Source: JBOHER01 sp050701115
Lineage (GTDB): Bacteria > Actinomycetota > Actinomycetes > Mycobacteriales > Pseudonocardiaceae
DNA length: 56,053 nt
Reading direction: 5' to 3'
Assembly (NCBI GenBank): GCA_050701115.1
Contig: JBOHER010000279.1
Span: forward strand, 1-56,053
In this document: positions 32,104 through 40,603 of the stretch, in pieces
Layout: each line of letters begins with the position of its first letter
Position numbering within the stretch: position 1 is the stretch's first letter
Notes under the pieces: generated by a model
Databases searched by the model: none
What the model was told of the DNA's origin: nothing
What the model saw: only the letters and a program-made list of their open reading frames with translations
Program-made: the position numbers and the translations under genes

Positions 32104-35100
32104 CTAATCCCGAGCCGGCGCCAGCTGGATGGGACCGGTGGGTGGCGCCCACCAGCCTGCGCGGATCTCCGTGCCACGTTGCACGTGTGGCGCTACGCCA
32201 TCCTCGTACGGCTCGACCTGGAGCAGTTCCCCCCACGGCTGCTTGGGGTCTCCGGCCAAGAAGCTCGGCACCTCGGGAAGATCGGCGACCTCCTCGAGCC
32301 ATCCGATCGGCCCGCCGCCCCTGGCACCTGCCCACCCTGCTTCCTGCGCCAGATCGCCCGCGGTGATCCGGAAGTCGGGCACCTCGCTGATGCCGTCGTG
32401 CACCTTGGGCAACCGCACACAGGGGTAGACGAAGGAGGTCGGCCAGTCCATGTACACCGGTTTGTCGCCCACCCGGTCGGTGAGGGTGATCAGCGAGGGC
32501 ACCCGCGGTGCCGACACCGCGATCCAGCCTTCCTCGGTGAGGTCGTTGTCCTCGGCGAGGATCCGTACCGACTCCACATCGGCAGGCAGATCGCGTAGCT
32601 CGAGTCGTGCGTCGGCCCATTTGGTGTTGTCGGTGCCGGGGTTGCGCAGCGGCACGCTCCGCACCACCTCGATGCCGTCCGGCGTCTTCCTGCCGTACTC
32701 GGCCGAGACCTCGGTTCCCTTGTTCGCCGGGCCGGAAATGGCAACGACCAGTTGCTTGTTCCTGTCCCCTTCGGACAGCGTGAACCACTGGGTGCGCAGT
32801 TTCCCGGTCGGGCCGCCCGGATGCTGGTAGCTGCTCCACATCGGAACCGAGCGCGGGCTGAATCCGGGCGGCGGCGAATCCAGGGGGTCGCCGTCATCGA
32901 CCGCGGCAGTGTGGAAGCCCTCGCTGGTTCTATCGTTGTTGTCCTCCGGCTGGGGCAGCGGATCGGCCTGCTCGTCGGCTTGCTCGGCGGAATCGCCGTC
33001 CCGATCCTCCTCCGGCTGGGGCTCCTCCTCTGGCGGCTGGGGAACCGTGCGCTGCTGCGCGGCGGGCAGCGGATCGAGCACGCTCGACACCGGGTCGCGC
33101 TCGACCAGCACATGGTCCGACAGGTTGCAACTGTCGCCGAAGACGTGCGCGATGTTGGCCGCGCCCAGGCTGTAGCTGTCCCGCTGCTCGTGAATCGCTT
33201 TGGCCACGGTCGCGAACTCGGCCAGCGCGACGATGCCACACACCGTGGTCAGCGAGGCCGAGCCGAGCAGCAGGGCGCGCGAGCGGCGTTCCGGTTTGGC
33301 TGCCCCCCGGCCGGGACGGGTGGCGCGGGCGTTCTCGATGAACGCGATGATCGCCGCGACGACCGCGCCTGCCAGCAACACCGAGGACAGGTGGATTCCC
33401 CGGAACGAAGGCGGCTTGTCGAACCAGGGTACGCCGAGTTCGGAGACGAACCAGTAGGAGTTCGGCCCGGTCGCGGCCAGCGCGGCGACGACCAGCAGCC
33501 CGGCCAGGAAGGTGTTGCGGTTACGCGTCGAGCGCAGCACGGATGAACTGGTCGCCAGCGCGGTCAGTGCGGCCATGGCGGCACCCACCGCGGCGAAGGC
33601 GCCGAAGTGATGCGTCCACTTCGTCGGCGTCAGCGCCATCAACACGAAGAACACCGCCACGGTGCCGATCAGGCGGCGGCTCGGGCCGAGCGCGGCGCCA
33701 GGGATCCTGCCCCTGCGGAGTAGCACGACCAGACAGGTCGCTGTGCACAGAATGATCAGCAGAACGGGGAACCGGCGCGCCACAGAACCGTCCGCGGTGG
33801 AGCTGAACAGCAGGTCGTACCGAGCGAACTCCTGGAACCACCCCATGCTCGGGCCGATCTGATTGCGCAGCCGGGTCGCTTCGAGCACGGTGGCCAGGGT
33901 CTGGTCGGCGAAGACGACCATCAGCACGGCAAGGCCCGATGCGGCGATCGGGCTCAGCACGCCGCTCCAGCCCGCCTTGGCCCGCTGTTTGAGCAGGGTG
34001 AACAGCGGGCGACCGGCCACAAGGAACGGGGCGACCGCGATCAGGCCGGTCGGAGTCGCGGCCAGAGTGAACGCGGCGGCCAGCAGACCGAGGCAGAGCG
34101 GCAGCATCCTGCGGGTGACCAGGGTGCGCTCCACCGCGGCGATCGCGAGCAGCGACCCGACCGCGGCGACCGGCTCGGGCCGCACACCGTTGTTGTACGG
34201 CATCCACCACACCAGAAACACCGCAGCCGCCGCCCAGCCCGCGGCCCGGCTGTTGCGGACCTCTTTGCCGAGGCGCGGCATGATCTCGCGGCTGATGAGC
34301 ATCCAGCTGATGACACCGAGCAGGAAGGACGGCAGCCGGATCCACGGCGGCACGGTGGAGACCCGGGTCATCAGCTCGGTCAGGTGGTAGAACCAGCCGA
34401 ACGGTGCTTCGGCGACGCCGAACCACCGGTGGTAGTTGGTCAGGTATCCGGCCTCTTCTGCGACCCTGGCCATCGAGAGGATGTACCCGTCGTCCGAGGT
34501 CACCGGCCCGATGAACACCCATAGGCCGAGCGCGCCGAACACGGTGAGGTCCCGTCCGGTGAGCTTCCACCAGCCGATTGGAGCCCAGCGTGGGGCCCGC
34601 CGTGCCACCTCCGCGTCCAGCCGGTTGACCGCGATCAGGCAGCCGAGCAGGGCCAGCACACCGAGCACCGTCGCCGTGGTCTTCCACCCGGTCGGCGAAG
34701 ACTGGTACCGGGTGTCCGGGGTGATCTCGACGTCGAGGCCCTCGGTCGGGTCGTCCGTCGAGTCGATGTCGGAATAGATCCCCACCACCTGCGGCCGGAT
34801 GTCGCCTTGTTCGTCGAGTACCGGGTTGCCCGCGACCGTGATGGTGGTGCGTGCCGCGTCCGAGTAGACCGCGATGTCGCAGCCGGTGCCGGGCATCGGT
34901 TGCGTCACGACCTGCTGCCCCTGATTAACCGCCACCAGATCCGAATCAACCAGCCGCAGGTGCATGCCCGCACCGGAGTCGATCCGCGCATGAGGCACCG
35001 TGGACAGCAGCAGTCCCTCGGATTCGATCCGGTCGTCGACCGACCGCACGATTTCGCACGGGATGGTGGCATCGATGCGTTCGGCGACGTAGCTGGTCAG

Positions 35101-35343
35101 CGGTGCGTTGACCGGGCGCGTGTCCAGGCCGTGCGGCCACACGATGCGTGCGGTGTCCTGCACCACCGGCAGCAGCGGAATGGCGATGGCGCAGAGCGCG
35201 GCGAAAAGCCCGAGAACAGTAGCGATCAGCCGCCAGCCCCGCGCTGTGACGCCGCGCGGCATAACGCGTGACCGGGCGCGGCGGTCCGCAACAGAATTTG
35301 CCACGCCATCGGCTAGTTCGGCGTCGTCAAGGGCACGCGACAT
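32104..35343 (-). CDS. Arabinosyltransferase (EmbC/EmbB-type, GT-C fold)
   Basis: 1079 residues. First membrane helix near 38-60, an extracellular loop, then a multi-helix GT-C core; Asp284-Asp285 in PVTSDDGYILS is the proposed catalytic pair of Emb proteins (DDGYIL). The segment NNGVRPEPVAAVG and TPTKWTHHFG are also characteristic. The C-terminal half is an extracytoplasmic carbohydrate-binding domain, but a Pro/Glu/Asp-rich insertion (about residues 750-810, QPPEEEPQPEEDRD) interrupts it. The enzyme extends arabinan of arabinogalactan or lipoarabinomannan from decaprenyl-phosphoarabinose. It appears alone here, not with embA/embB. Start ATG 35343 gives normal length. Confidence 0.92.
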   Translation of the reverse strand: MSRALDDAELADGVANSVADRRARSRVMPRGVTARGWRLIATVLGLFAALCAIAIPLLPVVQDTARIVWPHGLDTRPVNAPLTSYVAERIDATIPCEIVRSVDDRIESEGLLLSTVPHARIDSGAGMHLRLVDSDLVAVNQGQQVVTQPMPGTGCDIAVYSDAARTTITVAGNPVLDEQGDIRPQVVGIYSDIDSTDDPTEGLDVEITPDTRYQSSPTGWKTTATVLGVLALLGCLIAVNRLDAEVARRAPRWAPIGWWKLTGRDLTVFGALGLWVFIGPVTSDDGYILSMARVAEEAGYLTNYHRWFGVAEAPFGWFYHLTELMTRVSTVPPWIRLPSFLLGVISWMLISREIMPRLGKEVRNSRAAGWAAAAVFLVWWMPYNNGVRPEPVAAVGSLLAIAAVERTLVTRRMLPLCLGLLAAAFTLAATPTGLIAVAPFLVAGRPLFTLLKQRAKAGWSGVLSPIAASGLAVLMVVFADQTLATVLEATRLRNQIGPSMGWFQEFARYDLLFSSTADGSVARRFPVLLIILCTATCLVVLLRRGRIPGAALGPSRRLIGTVAVFFVLMALTPTKWTHHFGAFAAVGAAMAALTALATSSSVLRSTRNRNTFLAGLLVVAALAATGPNSYWFVSELGVPWFDKPPSFRGIHLSSVLLAGAVVAAIIAFIENARATRPGRGAAKPERRSRALLLGSASLTTVCGIVALAEFATVAKAIHEQRDSYSLGAANIAHVFGDSCNLSDHVLVERDPVSSVLDPLPAAQQRTVPQPPEEEPQPEEDRDGDSAEQADEQADPLPQPEDNNDRTSEGFHTAAVDDGDPLDSPPPGFSPRSVPMWSSYQHPGGPTGKLRTQWFTLSEGDRNKQLVVAISGPANKGTEVSAEYGRKTPDGIEVVRSVPLRNPGTDNTKWADARLELRDLPADVESVRILAEDNDLTEEGWIAVSAPRVPSLITLTDRVGDKPVYMDWPTSFVYPCVRLPKVHDGISEVPDFRITAGDLAQEAGWAGARGGGPIGWLEEVADLPEVPSFLAGDPKQPWGELLQVEPYEDGVAPHVQRGTEIRAGWWAPPTGPIQLAPARD

Positions 35344-35461
35344 CGAGTCAACGCTAACGCACCCGGGAGATCGCACCCGCGGCGGCGGGCCCTCTGCTCG
35401 ACGCGCCTGGCACAGGGCTTATTCTTCCAGTTCGGAAGCGTTGTCGGGTTCGGAGGAGGGC

Positions 35462-37048
35462 GTGGCCGTGTCGGGTGACATCCACGCCGAGGCGCAGCGC
35501 AGGCGGACGTTCGCGGTGATCAGCCACCCGGACGCGGGTAAGTCGACCTTGACCGAGGCGCTCGCACTGCACGCGCAGGTGCTGTCCTCGGCAGGCGCGG
35601 TGCACGGCAAGGGCGACCGGCGTGGCGTGACCTCCGACTGGCTGGAGATGGAACGTGCCCGCGGGATTTCCATCACATCGGCGGCGCTGCAGTTCTCCTT
35701 CGAGGACACCGTCATCAATCTGCTGGACACGCCTGGCCACGCGGACTTCTCGGAGGACACCTACCGGGTGCTGTCCGCGGTGGATTCCGCGGTGATGCTG
35801 CTCGACGCCGCCAAGGGGCTCGAGCCACAGACGTTGAAGCTGTTCGATGTCTGCAGGCACCGGGGGATTCCGGTGATCACCTTCATCAACAAGTGGGACC
35901 GTCCGGGCCGGGACGCGCTCGATCTGTGTGAGGAGCTCGGGCAGCGGATCGACCTGCGGCCGATGCCGCTGACCTGGCCCGTTGGCATCGCGGGCGACTT
36001 TCGGGGCGTGCTAGATCTGCGCACCGACCGGATGGTCCGCTACCAGCGCACCGCTGGCGGGGCTACCACCGCGCCCGAGGAACACCTCGCCGCCGAGCAG
36101 GCTCTCGCCGAGGAGGGCGAGAACTGGGTGCGGGCCGGTGAGGAGTCCGAGTTGCTGGTCGCCGATGGTGGCGGGTTCGAACTCGCCCGCTTCCTGGAGG
36201 CCTCGGCCACGCCTGTGCTGTTCGGTGCGGCGATGCTGAACTTCGGCGTGCGGCACCTGCTCGACCTGCTGGTCGAGTTCGCGCCCCGCCCGGTGCCCCG
36301 GCTGGACGTCCAGGACAGGACACGGCCGCTCGATGCGCCCTTCTCCGCGTTCGTGTTCAAGGTGCAGACCGGCATGGATCGCGCGCATCGCGATCAGGTC
36401 GCGTTCGCGCGGGTGTGCTCGGGTCGCTTCGAGCGCGGTATGACGGTCACCAACGCCAGCACGGGACGGCCGTTCGCGACCAAATACGTGCAACAGGTGT
36501 TCGGACAGCAGCGATCCACCCTGGACGAGGCGTTTCCCGGGGACGTGATCGGCCTGGTCAACGCGACCGCGCTGGGGGTCGGCGACACGCTGCACGACGC
36601 CAAGCCCGCGGTGCGTTTCCCCGGGTTGCCCAGCTTCGCACCCGCGCATTTCGCGGTGGCGCGGCCCAAGGATCTCGGGCGGGCCAAGCAGTTCCGCAAG
36701 GGTGTCGATCAGCTCGAGTCCGAGGGCGTGGTACAGGTGCTGCGCTCCGACCGGCGGGGGGACGGGACTCCGGTGTTCGCCGCGGTGGGCCCGATGCAGT
36801 TCGAGGTCGCCTCGCACCGGCTGGACAGCGAGTTCGGGGTGACCGTCGTGCTCGATCGGCTGCCGTACAGCACCGTGCGGCGACTGACCGATCCGGCGCA
36901 CCGCAACGTCATCGAGGCGAGTCGCCGTGGTGAGGTGTTGACCCGGACCGACGGCACCGATCTGGCGCTGTTCACCGACGAGGTCGCGCTGGGCACCCTG
37001 GTGCGCCAGCACACCGGCCTCGCCGTCGAGCATCTGGTGGCAGGCTAG
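35462..37048 (+). CDS. prfC: Peptide chain release factor 3
   Basis: 528 residues, full RF3 length. GTPase motifs: G1 SHPDAGKST (about 21-29), GISITSAALQF (G2), DTPGHADFSEDT (G3), FINKWDR (G4). EF-Tu-like domain II follows (FSAFVFKVQTGMDRAHRDQV) and the RF3-specific C-terminal domain (AVGPMQFEVASHRLDSEFGV). RF3 recycles RF1/RF2 from the ribosome and aids termination. GGAGGAGGG lies just before GTG 35462; GTG 35468 is equally in frame. It is divergent from the arabinosyltransferase. Confidence 0.95.
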   Translation: MAVSGDIHAEAQRRRTFAVISHPDAGKSTLTEALALHAQVLSSAGAVHGKGDRRGVTSDWLEMERARGISITSAALQFSFEDTVINLLDTPGHADFSEDTYRVLSAVDSAVMLLDAAKGLEPQTLKLFDVCRHRGIPVITFINKWDRPGRDALDLCEELGQRIDLRPMPLTWPVGIAGDFRGVLDLRTDRMVRYQRTAGGATTAPEEHLAAEQALAEEGENWVRAGEESELLVADGGGFELARFLEASATPVLFGAAMLNFGVRHLLDLLVEFAPRPVPRLDVQDRTRPLDAPFSAFVFKVQTGMDRAHRDQVAFARVCSGRFERGMTVTNASTGRPFATKYVQQVFGQQRSTLDEAFPGDVIGLVNATALGVGDTLHDAKPAVRFPGLPSFAPAHFAVARPKDLGRAKQFRKGVDQLESEGVVQVLRSDRRGDGTPVFAAVGPMQFEVASHRLDSEFGVTVVLDRLPYSTVRRLTDPAHRNVIEASRRGEVLTRTDGTDLALFTDEVALGTLVRQHTGLAVEHLVAG

Positions 37049-37075
37049 CTCCTTGCCTTGATCAACACGGAATAT

Positions 37076-37092
37076 GGGACATTGAGCGTCCC
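37076..37092. terminator. Short hairpin after prfC
   Basis: GGGAC-ATTGAGC-GTCCC, 28 bases after the prfC stop. The rest of 37093-37297 shows no gene or clear site other than the Shine-Dalgarno sequence of the next gene. Confidence 0.45.
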
Positions 37093-37297
37093 CAACTCCG
37101 CATTCAGCCTGGGGTCGCCTGGGACCAGGTGGTCATCCCGCGCGAACCGGAACTCGCCGCCGACGGTTTCGGTGCGGGGGATGCGCTCGACGGGCGATCA
37201 CGTGAAGAGACCTTCATCGACAGCAACCGGTTGGCTTCATGTTCGCGGGCAATCGTGGCAGACGGAAGGAAAGAGAATTCGAACGAAGGAGATCGTC

Positions 37298-37651
37298 ATG
37301 GCCAGCAAACGTCCATGGATCGTCGCCAGCGCGGCAGCGCTGGCCATCGCTGGGCTCGGCACCGGATACGCGGTCGGCGATGATGGCTCGCTGCCCGCAG
37401 ACGCGCCGGGGCAGTTCCAGTTGACCGGTGATGATGCGGACTCGCCGGACGACTCGCCGGACGACTCACCGGACGACTCACCGGACGACTCGCCGGACTC
37501 ACCGGACGACTCGCCGGACTCACCGGACTCACCGAATGACTCGCCGGACTCACCGAATGACTCACCGGACTCCGCCGACTCGCCGGACGCACCTGTGAAG
37601 GCAGCTCCCCGGCCCGCCCCCGTCACCGGCCACCACCCCGTGACGGGCTGA
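37298..37651 (+). CDS. Exported low-complexity protein with Ser-Pro-Asp repeats
   Basis: 117 residues. A basic N-terminus and a hydrophobic helix (WIVASAAALAIAGLGTGYAV) form a signal peptide or anchor. A 50-residue tract of S-P-D-D and S-P-N-D repeats follows (residues about 48-97), then APRPAPVTGHHPVTG. The acidic, disordered repeat could act as a spacer or bind cations at the cell wall. GAAGGAG precedes ATG 37298. It lies 48 bases before an L,D-transpeptidase gene, which also has a Pro-rich extracellular linker, so a cell-wall role is likely. No family. Confidence 0.72.
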   Translation: MASKRPWIVASAAALAIAGLGTGYAVGDDGSLPADAPGQFQLTGDDADSPDDSPDDSPDDSPDDSPDSPDDSPDSPDSPNDSPDSPNDSPDSADSPDAPVKAAPRPAPVTGHHPVTG

Positions 37652-37699
37652 CACCAACCATCGCCGGTTTGGGCCAACTCGGCGGCGAGGGAGAACACG

Positions 37700-38620
37700 G
37701 TGTCTGAACTCGGCCAACGGCCACTCGCTCAGGGCGAGCCGGCAACGCCAGGCAAGAAGCCACGCAGCGGGATTGCCGCGCTCGCGGTCGCTGGGCTGGT
37801 GGTCGCCGCCGTGGTGGTGGTGACCGGGCCAGCGGCAGCTCCGGACGAAGGCCACGCACCGGCAAGGGGGGCGCCGACCGCGCCAGTTACAACCCCAACG
37901 TCCGTGCCGCCCCCGCAGCCGACGCCGATCGCAGCACGCCAGGTGAGCCCGGACGCGCTGGCACGGCTACCGAAGGCGACGACGTTCGGCACCGTCACCA
38001 ACGCGCCGGCCGACCCGCGCCCCGGCGACGCGCCCCCCGGCATGGTCGTGCACCCGCGCCGAACCGTCCCGGTCTTCACCGCACCCGGCGGGCGGCCGAT
38101 CGCCGCGCTGCCCGCCACTCAGCTTGGATCCGATACCTGGCTTCCCGTGCTCGACGAGCAACCGGGCTGGCTGCGGGTGCTGCTACCCGCCCGTCCTAAC
38201 GGCGCCACCGGCTGGCTCCACCACGACACCGCGTACCTGCGAATCGCCCACACCCCATACCGGATCGAGGTCGACCGCGCCCGGTTCACGCTGCGGCTGT
38301 ACCGGGACGGCGCAACGATCGGCCGGTGGACGGTCGGTGTCGGCAAGCCCGCGGCGGAAACCCCGGCAGGCAGGACGTTCGTACTGGCCAGCATCCGCGA
38401 CACCAAGGCCACGTTCTCCGACATCGTGCTGCCCCTTGGCGCGCATAGCGATACCTACACCACCTACGGTGGCGGCCCCGGCACCGTCGGCATCCACACC
38501 TGGCCGACAAGTGACGCCTTCGGCACCGCATCGAGCGATGGCTGCATCCGCGTCCCGCCCGCCGCGCTCGCCGAACTCAGCACCACCGTGCCCCTCGGCA
38601 CGCCCGTGCTGATCAGGTAG
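37700..38620 (+). CDS. L,D-transpeptidase (YkuD domain)
   Basis: 306 residues. A membrane anchor (ALAVAGLVVAAVVVVTG, about 27-43), a Pro/Thr-rich linker, an SH3-like part (about 115-180), then the YkuD catalytic domain. The active-site His in TVGIHTWPTS and Cys282 in SSDGCIRVP are present. It forms 3-3 crosslinks in peptidoglycan or attaches proteins to the wall outside the membrane. Start GTG 37700 with GAGGGAG upstream. Confidence 0.92.
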   Translation: MSELGQRPLAQGEPATPGKKPRSGIAALAVAGLVVAAVVVVTGPAAAPDEGHAPARGAPTAPVTTPTSVPPPQPTPIAARQVSPDALARLPKATTFGTVTNAPADPRPGDAPPGMVVHPRRTVPVFTAPGGRPIAALPATQLGSDTWLPVLDEQPGWLRVLLPARPNGATGWLHHDTAYLRIAHTPYRIEVDRARFTLRLYRDGATIGRWTVGVGKPAAETPAGRTFVLASIRDTKATFSDIVLPLGAHSDTYTTYGGGPGTVGIHTWPTSDAFGTASSDGCIRVPPAALAELSTTVPLGTPVLIR

Positions 38621-38643
38621 CGTCCACAACCAGGTAGCGTCCA
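38614..38643 (+). repeat. Two-copy direct repeat overlapping the L,D-transpeptidase stop
   Basis: CAGGTAGCGTCCAC occurs at 38614 and again at 38631 (period 17). The first copy holds the TAG stop codon. Likely a small tandem duplication. Confidence 0.7.
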
Positions 38644-38646
38644 CGA

Positions 38647-39027
38647 CTAGGACAGGCGCAACTTCCGGCGTTCGGCAGTGATGTGCTCGTCCAGTTCGCT
38701 CCTGGACAGGGTGCGCGGTCCGCACTCACACCAAGCGGGCAACTCGTCGTCGACCATCGGACCCGCCTCGAGGAGGTCGACGTACTCCGCGCCGCGTCGC
38801 CCGCCGTGGTGGGCGGTGTCCACGAAGTCACGTGAGCCGTGTGCGTGCGGCCCGGTCACTGTTGAATACACGAGCCCGGCTTCGGTGTCGTAGACGAAGG
38901 CCACATGATGACTGCGGGAACACTGGATGCTCAGCTTGCGCCGGTCGCTGCGGTGCGATCCTAGTGCGCTGAGCGCCTCACGTGCCTTACGTCGTCTTAC
39001 ATCAACCCACGCCCGTCCGGTACCCAT
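38647..39027 (-). CDS. Conserved hypothetical protein with C-terminal Cys/His residues
   Basis: 126 residues, cytoplasmic. An Arg/Lys-rich start (RRRKAREALSALGSHRSDRR), then CSRSHHVAFVYDTEAGLVYS, and WCECGPRTLSRSELDEH near the end. CSRSHH with CEC could bind a metal. Typical single-gene protein of Pseudonocardiaceae; not recognised as a named family. It converges with the L,D-transpeptidase. The 121 bases upstream to the next gene hold nothing clear. Confidence 0.62.
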   Translation of the reverse strand: MGTGRAWVDVRRRKAREALSALGSHRSDRRKLSIQCSRSHHVAFVYDTEAGLVYSTVTGPHAHGSRDFVDTAHHGGRRGAEYVDLLEAGPMVDDELPAWCECGPRTLSRSELDEHITAERRKLRLS

Positions 39028-39148
39028 GGTATTGACGGTATGGCCCGACTGTGTGCCGCGCAGCGGCTGAAAGTGTGCTTCTGCGTGTACCGATCCTTCA
39101 GCTTGCCGGAGCCGGGACCCTTCGTGCGATCACAAGCAACCGAAATCT

Positions 39149-40579
39149 CTACATGCTGATCCCGGTGAGCACCAGCACCTTGGGCTCGGTGAAGTCCTCG
39201 ATCGCGCTGCGCAGGCCCTCCCTGCCTACGCCGGAGTCCTTCACTCCGCCGTAGGGCATCTGGTCAGCGCGGTAGCTGGGCACGTCGCCGATCACCACCC
39301 CGCCGACCTCGAGCACGTTGCCCGCTCGGAACGCGAGCCGCAGGTCACGGGTGAACACCCCGGCCTGCAAGCCGAACCGGGATCCGTTGACCCGGTCGAA
39401 GGCATCATCGACGGTGTCGACGGGCGCGATCGTGAGCACCGGTCCGAAGATCTCCTCGGCGTTGACCGCGCATTCCTCCGGTGCATCGGCAAGCACTGTC
39501 GGCGCGATGGTGGCGCCGTCCCGGGTACCACCCGCCAGCAGGCGCGCGCCCGCCGCGACCGCGTCGCCGATCCAGTCGTGCACCCGCTGCGCTGCCGCTT
39601 CGTTGATCAGCGGGCCGACGCTGGTGGCGGGGTCGGTGGGATCACCGGTGCCGAGTTTGCCGACATGCGCGATGATGTGGTCCACCAGTTCGTCGTGGAT
39701 ATCGCGGTGGGCATAGACGCGTTGCACCGAGATGCAGGACTGGCCGCCTTGGTAGGTCGCGAAGGTGGCGATGCGCTGCGCCGCATGGTCCAGGTCGGTC
39801 CAATCTGGACAGACGATGGCGGCGGCATTGCCACCGAGTTCGAGCGTGACGTGCTTGCGCGGCACCCGATCGCGGATGGACCAGCCGACCGGACCGGAGC
39901 CGGTGAAGGACACTACCGGCAGCCTTGCGTCGTCGACGAGTTCGGCAGCCGTGTCGTTGGGCACCGGAAGCACCGACCACGCACCGGACGGGAGGTCGGT
40001 CTCGGCCAGCAGTTCGCCCAGCAGCAGGGCGGTGAGCGGAGTGGCGGGTGCGGGTTTGAGCACGATCGGTGAACCCGCGGCGATCGCCGGTGCGACCTTG
40101 TGCGCGACGAGGTTGAGCGGGAAGTTGAACGGAGTGATCCCCAGCACCGGCCCCCGGGAGACCCGCCGGACCAGTGCCAGTCTGCCCACGCTCCCCGGAT
40201 CGGTGTCCAACCGTTGCAGTTCGCCGGAGAACCGGCGAGCCTCCTCGGCCGCCCACCGGAAGGTAGACACGCCGCGGTTCACCTCGGCACGCGACCACAT
40301 GATCGGCTTACCGGATTCCGCGGTGATCAACGCCGCGACCTCGTCGGCCCGCTCGGCGAGTCGCTTCGAAACATGATCGAGGGCTGCCGCGCGCACGTGC
40401 GCCGGCAGCGAGGCGACCTGGTGCCGGGCGGTGTGCGCCGCGGCGATCGCTCGCTCCACATCGGACGGCCGGGCATTGCTGGTGGTGCCCGCCAGCGTGC
40501 GATCGTAGGGGTTGCGTACCTCGATGAGGTCGGTGCCGGTGGCCGGCTCGCCGGCAACCCAGTACGGGGTGATGTTCAT
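39149..40579 (-). CDS. NAD(P)-dependent aldehyde dehydrogenase, probable succinate-semialdehyde dehydrogenase
   Basis: 476 residues, complete ALDH. ITPFNFPLNLVAHKVAPAIA, catalytic Glu in LELGGNAAAIV and Cys in GGQSCISVQRVYAH. It follows gabT by 24 bases, so it most likely oxidises succinate semialdehyde formed by GabT to succinate. GQSCISVQR is a variant also found in lactaldehyde and glyceraldehyde-3-phosphate type ALDHs, so sequence alone does not fix the substrate; the neighbour does. The end FTEPKVLVLTGISM is normal. Confidence 0.87.
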   Translation of the reverse strand: MNITPYWVAGEPATGTDLIEVRNPYDRTLAGTTSNARPSDVERAIAAAHTARHQVASLPAHVRAAALDHVSKRLAERADEVAALITAESGKPIMWSRAEVNRGVSTFRWAAEEARRFSGELQRLDTDPGSVGRLALVRRVSRGPVLGITPFNFPLNLVAHKVAPAIAAGSPIVLKPAPATPLTALLLGELLAETDLPSGAWSVLPVPNDTAAELVDDARLPVVSFTGSGPVGWSIRDRVPRKHVTLELGGNAAAIVCPDWTDLDHAAQRIATFATYQGGQSCISVQRVYAHRDIHDELVDHIIAHVGKLGTGDPTDPATSVGPLINEAAAQRVHDWIGDAVAAGARLLAGGTRDGATIAPTVLADAPEECAVNAEEIFGPVLTIAPVDTVDDAFDRVNGSRFGLQAGVFTRDLRLAFRAGNVLEVGGVVIGDVPSYRADQMPYGGVKDSGVGREGLRSAIEDFTEPKVLVLTGISM

Positions 40580-40603
40580 GGTGGTGTTCTCCTCGCGCGG
40601 GTT

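Noticed and set aside
37430..37580. Tandem DNA repeat suspected of being a CRISPR or minisatellite
   Set aside because: It is in frame and encodes the Ser-Pro-Asp tract of an exported protein, with no spacers.
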